This document shows positions 6,555 through 14,393 of a stretch of DNA of 18,693 nt, piece after piece (within the stretch, counting starts at the first letter, position 1; the number at the start of each line of letters is the position of its first letter). Under the pieces are notes generated by a model. That model saw only the letters and a list, made by a program, of their open reading frames with translations. It was not told where the DNA came from and searched no databases. A program made the position numbers and the translations under genes. The DNA comes from an uncultured Rhizobiaceae group bacterium. GTDB lineage: Bacteria; Pseudomonadota; Alphaproteobacteria; Rhizobiales; Rhizobiaceae. The stretch spans positions 1 through 18,693 of the forward strand of contig CALDZZ010000199.1 of the NCBI GenBank assembly GCA_937944075.1, written 5' to 3'.

Positions 6555-7678
6555 GTGGGCAACTGACACCAGACTTGCAGCTGATCCTTGATAGTCTTCC
6601 ACAAGCTGTAATTGTGACGAATACCGAAAATTCAATTCTCTATGCCAACATGGCTGCAGAAAATGTCTTCAGGGCATCTTCTTCATATCTTATCAAGAGA
6701 AACATGGAGGACATTGTTCCCTTTGGGTCGCCTGTTTTGGGCATTGTGAACAAGGTCATGCTCAAAAATGCTCCGGTAAATGAATATCAAATTGACATTT
6801 CCTCACCTCGAACAGGAGAAGGCAAGGTCGTTGATATTTACGCCGCGCCCTTGGCGGATAATTCACCTCATGCAATTCTGGTGTTTAGGGAAAGAAGCAT
6901 GGCGGACCGAATGGACCGACAGCTTAGTCACAGAAGTGCTGCACGCTCAGTCACCGGTCTGGCTGCAATGTTGGCACATGAAATCAAGAACCCCTTGTCG
7001 GGCATTCGAGGTGCAGCACAACTTCTTGAAAGTGTGGTGTCTGACGGAGACAAGGAGCTTGCCAATCTGATCACTTCTGAAACAGATCGCATTGTCAAAA
7101 TTGTCGATCGCATGGAAGTCTTTTCAGATGAAAGTCCACTTGAGCCTGCCCCTGTGAACATGCACTCGATACTGGGCCATGTTAAGCGTATTGCAGAGAA
7201 CGGTTTTGCAAACCGGATAAGGATAACAGAACAGTATGACCCATCCCTGCCGGATGTTTCCGGCTCTAGCGACCAGCTTATACAGGTTTTCTTAAATCTG
7301 ATTAAAAACGCAGCAGAGGTTTTGTCTGATAAACCTGATGGAGAAATCAAGCTGGCTTCAGCCTACAGACCCGGAATAAGGATTGCTTCGCCCGGCTCTG
7401 CGGAAAGAGCCTCTCTGCCTTTGGAATTCAGTGTAAGCGACAATGGTGCAGGCATACCGGAAGAACTGCGCGCACATATTTTCGAACCCTTTGTCACAAC
7501 GAGAATAAACGGGACAGGACTGGGTCTTGCTCTGGTTGCAAAAACAATTGGCAGACATGGTGGCATAATAGAATGCAACAGCGTTATCGGGGAGGGGACA
7601 ACCTTCAAAGTGCTTTTACCGGCCTGGAAACAGGCAGAGAAAAAGCAAACAGGCATGGAGGCAAGCAACCATGGCTAA
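6551..7678 (+). CDS. ntrB: Nitrogen regulation sensor kinase NtrB
   Basis: A 375-residue soluble histidine kinase that phosphorylates or dephosphorylates NtrC according to nitrogen status, normally under PII control. A PAS domain (about 8-115) is followed by an H-box with His143 in L-A-H-E-I-K-N-P-L-S-G-I-R-G. The ATPase domain has an N-box (NLIKNAAEVL), G1 (D-N-G-A-G-I-P), F-box (F-E-P-F-V-T-T) and G2 (G-T-G-L-G-L-A). There are no membrane segments. All kinase motifs are intact. It starts within the dusB stop (ATGA), and its own tail overlaps ntrC by 8 bases, so the three genes are tightly coupled. No glnB or glnK is in the window. Confidence 0.95.
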   Translation: MSGQLTPDLQLILDSLPQAVIVTNTENSILYANMAAENVFRASSSYLIKRNMEDIVPFGSPVLGIVNKVMLKNAPVNEYQIDISSPRTGEGKVVDIYAAPLADNSPHAILVFRERSMADRMDRQLSHRSAARSVTGLAAMLAHEIKNPLSGIRGAAQLLESVVSDGDKELANLITSETDRIVKIVDRMEVFSDESPLEPAPVNMHSILGHVKRIAENGFANRIRITEQYDPSLPDVSGSSDQLIQVFLNLIKNAAEVLSDKPDGEIKLASAYRPGIRIASPGSAERASLPLEFSVSDNGAGIPEELRAHIFEPFVTTRINGTGLGLALVAKTIGRHGGIIECNSVIGEGTTFKVLLPAWKQAEKKQTGMEASNHG

Positions 7679-9122
7679 TCCAAACTCAAAAGGCGTTGTG
7701 CTGGTAGCCGATGATGATATGGCTATCCGCACAGTTTTGAACCAAGCGTTAAAGCGTGCGGGCTTTGATGTGCGCATAACATCAAATTTCAATACCCTTG
7801 TTCAATGGGTGGAGGATGGTGAGGCTGATTGTGTAATTTCAGATGTCATCATGCCGGACGGAGATGCTTTTGAAGTATTACCTAAAATCCAGTCCTTGCG
7901 AAAGGATTTGCCAGTTATTCTGATTAGTGCACAAAATACATTCATGACAGCACTGAAGGCCCAGGAAGCAGGCGCTTATGAGTATTTGCCCAAGCCTTTT
8001 GATCTTGATGATCTGATAGAAGCAACAAGACGTGCGATATCCGAACCCAAAGACAACAAGTCTGCGCAAAGTCTTGAAGACTATAATCAGAACATGCCTC
8101 TTGTGGGGCGCTCTGCAATCATGCAGGAAATTTATCGTTCAATTGCACGTCTCATGCATTCAGACCTGCCAGTCCTGCTGTCTGGTGAAACAGGTACCGG
8201 CAAACGCCTGACTGCCAGGGTCCTGCATGAATTTGGCAATCGCAAACAAAACCCGTTTGTTGCTGTCAACATAGCAACCCTGCCGGATAATCTGGTTGAA
8301 GCTGAATTGTTCGGCTATCAGGATCAAAGCGGCAAGGCGAATGGCAGTAAAATAAGGGCTGCAGATGGTGGTACGCTTTATCTTGATGAAGTTGGCGACC
8401 TTCCATTATTGGCACAAACCAGACTTTTGAGAGTTCTTCTGGAAGGTGAGTTTACACCCGTTGGCTCTGCAATGCCGCTTCGTGTTGACGTCAGAATTAT
8501 CGCTTCATCCACCAAGAACATGAATGAGCTGATAGCACAGGGCAGATTTCGTGAAGACCTCTATTATCGTCTGAATGTCGTGCCGATCAATTTACCAGCC
8601 TTGCGTGAGAGAATGGGTGATATACCTGACTTGGCAAGGCACTTCCTGAAAATATCACAAAGCGAAGGTGCGCAGTCCCGGCATCTCGATCAGGACGCAA
8701 TGACAATTCTGAAAGAACATTTTTGGCCCGGCAATATTCGCGAACTGGAAAACCTGATCAGGCGGATTTGTATCCTCTATCCCCAGGAAACAATTACCGC
8801 AACCATCATTAGCACTGAAATTCGTAACAGCGGATTCTTCAAGCAGGGGCTTGAAAAAGCCAGTAACACAGGCTTCCAAAACATCCGGGCAGCTACGGAA
8901 TATTTTGTAAATCGGTACTTTGAGGAATTTGACGGCGACATGCCTCCACTTGGCGTCTATCATCGTTTCCTACAAGAGTTTGAATATCCCCTGATCTCCA
9001 ATACGCTTGCAGCCTGCAACGGCAATCAGATAAAGGCTGCCAAATTGTTGGGTCTCAATCGTAATACCTTGCGCAAGAAAATTCAGTCTCACGGCATCAA
9101 GATCATCAAGACTGCCAAATAA
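7671..9122 (+). CDS. ntrC: Nitrogen response regulator NtrC, GAFTGA-less form
   Basis: A 483-residue regulator with a receiver (about 8-122, phosphorylated Asp58, acidic D14-D16, Lys108), an AAA+ domain (about 142-375) and a C-terminal Fis-type helix-turn-helix (about 445-478). Walker B is G-T-L-Y-L-D239-E240. Walker A is G-E-T-G-T-G-K178-R, with Arg where the family usually has Glu. The sigma54-contacting GAFTGA loop is absent: between ELFG (212-215) and GGTLYLDE only 17 residues remain, against 21 in E. coli NtrC, and none resemble the motif. Rhodobacter capsulatus NtrC also lacks it and works with sigma70 RNA polymerase, so similar behaviour is inferred. GGAGG (7657-7661) lies 9 bases before ATG 7671. 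Confidence 0.93.
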   Translation: MANPNSKGVVLVADDDMAIRTVLNQALKRAGFDVRITSNFNTLVQWVEDGEADCVISDVIMPDGDAFEVLPKIQSLRKDLPVILISAQNTFMTALKAQEAGAYEYLPKPFDLDDLIEATRRAISEPKDNKSAQSLEDYNQNMPLVGRSAIMQEIYRSIARLMHSDLPVLLSGETGTGKRLTARVLHEFGNRKQNPFVAVNIATLPDNLVEAELFGYQDQSGKANGSKIRAADGGTLYLDEVGDLPLLAQTRLLRVLLEGEFTPVGSAMPLRVDVRIIASSTKNMNELIAQGRFREDLYYRLNVVPINLPALRERMGDIPDLARHFLKISQSEGAQSRHLDQDAMTILKEHFWPGNIRELENLIRRICILYPQETITATIISTEIRNSGFFKQGLEKASNTGFQNIRAATEYFVNRYFEEFDGDMPPLGVYHRFLQEFEYPLISNTLAACNGNQIKAAKLLGLNRNTLRKKIQSHGIKIIKTAK

Positions 9123-9148
9123 CTCAGCGCCATGACTGTTTCATTTGT

Positions 9149-9164
9149 GCAACATTAATGTTGC
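9149..9164 (+). promoter_or_regulatory. 16-bp perfect palindrome, candidate operator before ntrY
   Basis: GCAACATTAATGTTGC is its own reverse complement and overlaps the -35 element of a candidate ntrYX promoter by four bases. It lacks a GC-rich stem, loop and T-run, so a terminator is unlikely. It could bind a dimeric regulator such as NtrX or NtrC; no binding protein is shown by sequence alone. Confidence 0.45.
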
Positions 9165-9189
9165 TAAATTACAACGCATTTGGGATAAT
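9161..9189 (+). promoter_or_regulatory. Candidate sigma70-type promoter of ntrYX
   Basis: TTGCTA (9161-9166) and GATAAT (9184-9189) are spaced by exactly 17 bases, with predicted transcription start near 9196. This lies between the ntrC stop (9122) and the preferred ntrY start (9307). If real, it separates ntrYX from the dusB-ntrBC unit and argues against the TTG start at 9145. Confidence 0.45.
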
Positions 9190-9294
9190 AAGCGAAGGAA
9201 TCCGGAATTCATCCGAGCTGAAAGTCTTTATAACTTGAGCGACGTCAACAAAGAAACCCTGCAGTCTGTACCAGTCACGAAGGAAAGTCGTTCA

Positions 9295-9299
9295 GGGAG
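9295..9299 (+). promoter_or_regulatory. Ribosome binding site supporting the ntrY start
   Basis: GGGAG stands 7 bases before TTG 9307. The in-frame alternatives TTG 9145 and TTG 9235 have no comparable sequence upstream. Confidence 0.4.
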
Positions 9300-9306
9300 T
9301 AATCTT

Positions 9307-11580
9307 TTGAATGCTGTGACCAGTACACGCGAGCTGTTTGATTCATCGCAAACCTCCCGTAGTCGCATTATCGGACTTATTACAGTAATTGCTCTTTTGA
9401 TTACAGGCAGCCTTACATTTGGCTTGCTCATTGGGGTAACACCCATTGTTCCTGATCAAACCATGGTACTAGTCGCAGCAGCCATTAACGGCTTCCTGCT
9501 TCTTGTATTGCTGTTTCTGATTGGCAAGGAAATTGTCAAGATTATCCGCTCAAGACGCAAGGGTAGGGCTGCTTCCAGGCTCCATGTCAGAATTATCAGC
9601 CTGTTTTGTCTTGTAGCAGCCTTTCCCGCAATTTTGGTTGCAATCGTAGCGGGCATTACGCTTGATATCGGCCTTGATCGCTGGTTTGAATTACGCACAA
9701 AAAAAATCATTGAATCCTCAGTAAGCGTTGCCCGATCATACCAAAACGAAAGTACGCGTGTCTTGATGGGTAATACATTATCCATGGGAGCAAGCCTCGA
9801 CCGAAACCGTCGGCTGTATATCCTGGATCGTGAGCGTTTCATCCAGTTATTGACGATTGAAGCACAAGGTAGAGGGCTCTTGGCAGCTTCTCTTGTTCGC
9901 GAAGATGGTAGCGAATTGATGAAGTCTGATATCGAAACAACCATTGAGATACCCAACATCCCTGCAATTGCCCTTGAACTTGCAAAAGCCGGTAATCCAG
10001 TCCCGATACCGCCAGTTGATAATAATCTGGTTGGCGCTGTTCTTAAATTAAACGAGATCCCCAATGCATATCTTTATACCATCATTGCCATCCCTCCGGC
10101 TGTGATAGAAGCTGTCCGCAATACCGAATTGAACAGCTCGGAATATAATGCACTTGAACAAAACAGACTGCCATTTCAACTGGCATTTGCGATCCTGTAT
10201 CTCGGCGTATGCCTGATTGTTCTTCTCAGCGCAATGTGGATGGGCATTAGCGTTGCTACTCGTATTGTGACACCTATACGCCGTCTGATGACAGCCGCGC
10301 AGGAAGTCAGTCAGGGTAATCTGGATGTTAGAGTAGACAGCACTCAATCCGAAGGCGATTTGCAATTTCTGAATGAAACCTTCAACGAGATGTTGGGTGA
10401 TCTCAAGACCCAGCAGTCCGACTTGGTTGAAGCCAAGGAACTGATGGATCAAAGAGCACGTTTTATTGAAGCTGTTTTGTCTGGTGTCAATGCGGGTGTC
10501 ATAGGTCTTGATGCGAGCGGCAAGATTACAATTGCCAATAAACAGGCATTCCCGATACTGGGTTTTGAAGGCGTTGAGGGGCTGGTTGGAAAACCAAGTC
10601 TTGAAGAAAGAGCGCCAGAACTCAATGAGGTTTTCAAAACCGCAGTTGCTTCTGGCAACCCCCAACATCACGAACAGATTACCTTGATTCAGGAAGGGCG
10701 TGAAAGAACCCTGAATGTTCAGGTGACGCTAGAACAGGAAGAAAAGACACAAACCCATTCCTTTGTCATGACACTTGACGACATTACAGATCTGGTATCC
10801 GCGCAAAGAAACACAGCCTGGGCAGATGTGGCCAGAAGAATTGCACATGAAATCAAAAACCCGCTCACTCCAATACAACTCTCCGCAGAGCGCATAAAAA
10901 GAAGATATGGCAAACATATAACGGAGGATAGGGAAGTCTTTGATAATTGTACGGATACGATTATCAGACAGGTTGGCGATATTGGAAAAATGGTTGATGA
11001 GTTTTCCGCATTTGCACGAATGCCGGTGCCACAAATGTCAAAGGAAAACATCAAGAAAACCATCCGAGAAACAGTCTTTCTGCAAAAAGTTGGTTTCCCC
11101 GACATTGAGTTTACCATGGAGGCTGAAAAGCAACCTTTGTTTACGGTCTATGACAGCAGAATGCTTTCACAAGCGCTGATAAACGTATTAAAAAATGCTG
11201 CAGAAGCCATCGAAGCATTTCCGGGTGATGATGATTACAAGGGGAAAATTGTTGTTCGTGTAAAGGAAGAAGCACAGAAAATCTTCATCGATATTATTGA
11301 TAACGGCAAGGGACTGCCGGAGAAAAACCGCCAAAGGCTGCTTGAACCCTACATGACGACACGAGAAAAGGGCACGGGCCTTGGATTAGCAATCGTTCGC
11401 AAGATTGCCGAAGATCACGGCGGTACGATTGAGCTGATGGATGCTCCCGACGTTGCAAATGGCGGACATGGTGCGATGATGCGATTTACACTTCCAGTTG
11501 TGGAAGCGCATGAGGAGAGGGACGCTCACGAAGATGAGAATTCCCTAAAAGATGAAAACAAGAGTGAGGAGCGTGTTTAA
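9307..11580 (+). CDS. ntrY: Membrane sensor histidine kinase NtrY
   Basis: About 757 residues from TTG 9307; the frame is open back to TTG 9145, which would give 811. Two N-terminal membrane helices (about 22-43 and 53-74), a third (about 92-115), an extracytoplasmic sensor region and a fourth helix (about 290-315) come first. HAMP, PAS and the kinase core follow. The H-box is I-A-H514-E-I-K-N-P-L-T-P-I-Q-L-S-A, the N-box NVLKNAAEAI, G1 DNGKGLP and G2 G-T-G-L-G-L-A. The family senses nitrogen or redox conditions and phosphorylates NtrX. The start is uncertain: no ATG occurs before helix 1, TTG 9307 has a Shine-Dalgarno, and the shorter length is nearer the family norm. The stop lies 2 bases before ntrX. 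Confidence 0.92.
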   Translation: MNAVTSTRELFDSSQTSRSRIIGLITVIALLITGSLTFGLLIGVTPIVPDQTMVLVAAAINGFLLLVLLFLIGKEIVKIIRSRRKGRAASRLHVRIISLFCLVAAFPAILVAIVAGITLDIGLDRWFELRTKKIIESSVSVARSYQNESTRVLMGNTLSMGASLDRNRRLYILDRERFIQLLTIEAQGRGLLAASLVREDGSELMKSDIETTIEIPNIPAIALELAKAGNPVPIPPVDNNLVGAVLKLNEIPNAYLYTIIAIPPAVIEAVRNTELNSSEYNALEQNRLPFQLAFAILYLGVCLIVLLSAMWMGISVATRIVTPIRRLMTAAQEVSQGNLDVRVDSTQSEGDLQFLNETFNEMLGDLKTQQSDLVEAKELMDQRARFIEAVLSGVNAGVIGLDASGKITIANKQAFPILGFEGVEGLVGKPSLEERAPELNEVFKTAVASGNPQHHEQITLIQEGRERTLNVQVTLEQEEKTQTHSFVMTLDDITDLVSAQRNTAWADVARRIAHEIKNPLTPIQLSAERIKRRYGKHITEDREVFDNCTDTIIRQVGDIGKMVDEFSAFARMPVPQMSKENIKKTIRETVFLQKVGFPDIEFTMEAEKQPLFTVYDSRMLSQALINVLKNAAEAIEAFPGDDDYKGKIVVRVKEEAQKIFIDIIDNGKGLPEKNRQRLLEPYMTTREKGTGLGLAIVRKIAEDHGGTIELMDAPDVANGGHGAMMRFTLPVVEAHEERDAHEDENSLKDENKSEERV

Positions 11581-11582
11581 TC

Positions 11583-12986
11583 ATGGCAACAGACATACTT
11601 GTCGTTGATGACGAGGTTGATATTCGCGAATTGGTTGCAGGTATTCTGGAAGATGAAGGCCATGGCACCCGAACAGCAGGTGATAGCGATAGTGCACTGG
11701 CAGCGGTTCGGGATCGTCGCCCAACCATGATATTCCTTGACATCTGGCTACAGGGATCAAAGCTGGACGGACTGGAATTGTTGGACGAGATTATGGCCAT
11801 TCATCCTGAAATCCCAATTGTTATGATTTCAGGTCACGGCAACGTAGAAACGGCTGTCTCTGCTATAAAGCGCGGTGCCTATGATTACATCGAAAAACCC
11901 TTCAAGGCGGACAAGCTCATTCTGACAGCAGCAAGAGCGCTTGAAACTTCAAATTTGAAAAAGCAGGTTAAGGAACTCACCGAAAAAACACCTGACATGC
12001 CTGAAATGATCGGCGGTTCTGCTGTGATGCAGCAATTGAAACAAACCATAGAGCGCGTTGCACCAAGCAATTCACGCATCATGATTTCAGGCGCATCCGG
12101 TTCAGGAAAGGAACTGGTTGCCAGAACCATACATGCAAATTCCTTGAGAAAAGACGGGCCATTTGTACTTTTGAACGCCGCAACCATTACGGCTGATAAA
12201 ATGGAAATCGAGCTTTTTGGTACTGAAGCCAATGATTCTCAATTGCGCAAGGTGGGTGCACTTGAAGAGGCGCATGGTGGAACGCTCTACATTGATGAAA
12301 TTGCCGATATGCCATGGGATACTCAGAGCAGAATTCTTCGCGTACTGGTGGAACAGCAATTTACCAGAGTGGGGGGCAACACAAAGGTCAAGGTAGATGT
12401 CCGCGTGCTTTCCTCAACCGCACAAAACCTCGAAAAACTCATAAAGCTTGGTAGCTTCAGGGAAGACCTTTTCCATCGTCTGGCTGTTGTGCCGGTTCAT
12501 GTGCCGCCACTTTCGCAAAGGAGAGAAGACATTCCGGCTCTAGTATCAGCGTTCATGAATCAAATTGCACGCCAGTCCGGTATATCAAATTGTCGAATTG
12601 GCGATGATGCAATGGTGGTTTTGCAGGCACATGACTGGCCGGGCAATATACGCCAGTTGCGCAATAACATCGAAAGACTGATGATCCTGTCAAGAGTTGA
12701 GGAAGGAACCGTTATTACACCTGAGATGTTGCCAAAGGAAATCGGCGAAATGCTTCCCAACACGGGTGGTTCGGATGGAGAACATTTAATGTCACTACCA
12801 CTAAAAGAGGCAAGAGAGGCCTTTGAACGGGATTATCTGGCTGCACAAGTTGGCAGATTTAGCGGAAACATATCGCGTACTGCGGAATTCGTTGGTATGG
12901 AGAGATCTGCATTACACAGAAAATTAAAATCTTTGGGACTAACTGAGAAAAAACCTTCTGAAGAAGCGGCTGTGCAAGACGGATAA
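11583..12986 (+). CDS. ntrX: Response regulator NtrX
   Basis: A 467-residue partner of NtrY. The receiver (about 3-120) has D9-D10, phosphorylated Asp53 and Lys105. The AAA+ domain (about 140-370) has Walker A G-A-S-G-S-G-K176-E and Walker B G-T-L-Y-I-D238-E239. A Fis-type HTH (about 425-450) closes the protein. The GAFTGA loop is missing: ELFG is followed by T-E-A-N-D and then R-K-V-G-A-L-E-E-A-H-G-G. To my knowledge this is common in alphaproteobacterial NtrX, so sigma54 activation is not expected. GAGGAG (11566-11571), inside the end of ntrY, serves as ribosome binding site 11 bases upstream. Relatives control nitrogen use, respiration and envelope or cell-cycle genes in various alphaproteobacteria. 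Confidence 0.95.
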   Translation: MATDILVVDDEVDIRELVAGILEDEGHGTRTAGDSDSALAAVRDRRPTMIFLDIWLQGSKLDGLELLDEIMAIHPEIPIVMISGHGNVETAVSAIKRGAYDYIEKPFKADKLILTAARALETSNLKKQVKELTEKTPDMPEMIGGSAVMQQLKQTIERVAPSNSRIMISGASGSGKELVARTIHANSLRKDGPFVLLNAATITADKMEIELFGTEANDSQLRKVGALEEAHGGTLYIDEIADMPWDTQSRILRVLVEQQFTRVGGNTKVKVDVRVLSSTAQNLEKLIKLGSFREDLFHRLAVVPVHVPPLSQRREDIPALVSAFMNQIARQSGISNCRIGDDAMVVLQAHDWPGNIRQLRNNIERLMILSRVEEGTVITPEMLPKEIGEMLPNTGGSDGEHLMSLPLKEAREAFERDYLAAQVGRFSGNISRTAEFVGMERSALHRKLKSLGLTEKKPSEEAAVQDG

Positions 12987-13016
12987 GTTTCCGGTTAGGC
13001 ACAAGAGGAATAAAAT

Positions 13017-14393
13017 ATGAGAATTCTTATATGTGGCGCTGGACAGGTTGGCTACGGTATTGCCGAGAGGCTGTCAGCAGAAGACAATGACGTTACGGTT
13101 ATCGATAATTCAGCAGAACTTGTTCAAAACATTCAGGACAGGCTGGATGTGCGGGGGTATGTGGGACACGGCTCTCATCCGGATGTATTGGCACGCGCAG
13201 GCGCAGATACAGCTGACATGATCATTGCCGTGACGCTCTATGACGAGGTGAATATGGTTGCCTGTCAGGTAGCACATTCACTGTTTAACGTTCCAACCAA
13301 GATTGCGCGCATACGTTCTCAAAATTACAGACAAGGCCAATACGCAAACCTGTTTACCCGCGATCACATGCCAATTGACGTGATTATTTCACCCGAGATT
13401 GAAGTCGGCGATGTTATTTTAAGACGTATCGCATTGCCTGGTGCCCGTGATGTTGTTTTGTTTAATGAAGACACGGTTGCAATGGTTGCCATTGAATGCG
13501 ACGAAAATTGCCCGCTGGTTGATACACCCTTGTCGCAATTAAGTGAGTTGTTCCCCGATCTCAACGCAGTTGTTGCGGGTATTTCAAGAAAGGGAAAAAT
13601 GCTTGCGCCACGTTCTTCTGACCAGATTTTAACAAACGATATTGCTTTCGTTATTGCTGACAGGCAACAAATCAGAAGAACAATTTCAATCTTTGGGAAA
13701 GAACAGCCTGAAGCCAGTCGCATTGTGATAGCAGGTGGCGGCAATATTGGCGTTTATCTGGCAAGGCGCATTGAAGAGAGACTTCCGGGTGCTCGCGTGA
13801 AGATCATCGAAAACTCTCGCAGCGCTGCCGAAAAACTGGCAGATCAGCTCAATCGTACAGTCGTATTGCATGGCAATGCGCTTGATGAAACGATTTTACA
13901 GGAAGCGGGTGCTGAAACCGCTGATTTGATGGTGGCGATTACAAATAATGACCAGGTAAATATCCTGTCCAGCGTATTGGCAAAAAAAGTAGGGTGTAAA
14001 TCAAACCTCGCACTGCTAAATAATATTGGCTACCACGATTTCACCAGAAGCCTTGGCATTGATGATTATATCAATCCCAGAAGCGTAACCATATCCCGGG
14101 TTTTGCAATACGTAAGGCGTGGGCGAATAAGAGGGGTTTATTCAGTCGAAAATGGTGCTGCCGAGATTGTTGAAGCAGAGGCGCTTGAAGCATCTCCATT
14201 GGTGGGTAAACCATTGCGAGACATACAATTGCCAAGTGGTATCAGAATAGGCATGATCGTGCATAATGGTGTGCTGGAGCGTCCAACTGGTGATAGCATT
14301 ATCAGACCCAATGACCGAGTTGTTATCCTTGCATTGAGTGAACATGTTCATGAAGTTGAGCAAATGTTCAGGGTTAGCGCTGATTTTCTCTGA
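13017..14393 (+). CDS. trkA: Trk potassium system NAD-binding subunit TrkA
   Basis: A 458-residue peripheral membrane protein that gates the TrkH channel in response to nucleotides. It has two tandem RCK units. The first Rossmann motif is G-A-G-Q-V-G (7-12), with acidic Asp30 after strand 2. The second is G-G-G-N-I-G (240-245), ending in I-I-E. Each is followed by a TrkA-C domain (about 130-225 and 370-455). Length matches the E. coli protein. GAGG (13005-13008) lies 8 bases before the ATG. The gene follows ntrX by 30 bases and its stop shares a base with the trkH start (TGATG), so TrkA and TrkH are translationally coupled. Confidence 0.96.
   Translation: MRILICGAGQVGYGIAERLSAEDNDVTVIDNSAELVQNIQDRLDVRGYVGHGSHPDVLARAGADTADMIIAVTLYDEVNMVACQVAHSLFNVPTKIARIRSQNYRQGQYANLFTRDHMPIDVIISPEIEVGDVILRRIALPGARDVVLFNEDTVAMVAIECDENCPLVDTPLSQLSELFPDLNAVVAGISRKGKMLAPRSSDQILTNDIAFVIADRQQIRRTISIFGKEQPEASRIVIAGGGNIGVYLARRIEERLPGARVKIIENSRSAAEKLADQLNRTVVLHGNALDETILQEAGAETADLMVAITNNDQVNILSSVLAKKVGCKSNLALLNNIGYHDFTRSLGIDDYINPRSVTISRVLQYVRRGRIRGVYSVENGAAEIVEAEALEASPLVGKPLRDIQLPSGIRIGMIVHNGVLERPTGDSIIRPNDRVVILALSEHVHEVEQMFRVSADFL

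Noticed and set aside
9123..9306. A separate small gene between ntrC and ntrY
   Set aside because: The open frame is in phase with ntrY and has no start with a ribosome binding site or stop of its own. The stretch is better read as promoter and leader.
13364..13744. Long antisense frames inside trkA, ntrY, hflX and other genes
   Set aside because: They run opposite to genes with clear domains and motifs, and encode low-complexity or unfamiliar peptides typical of shadow frames.
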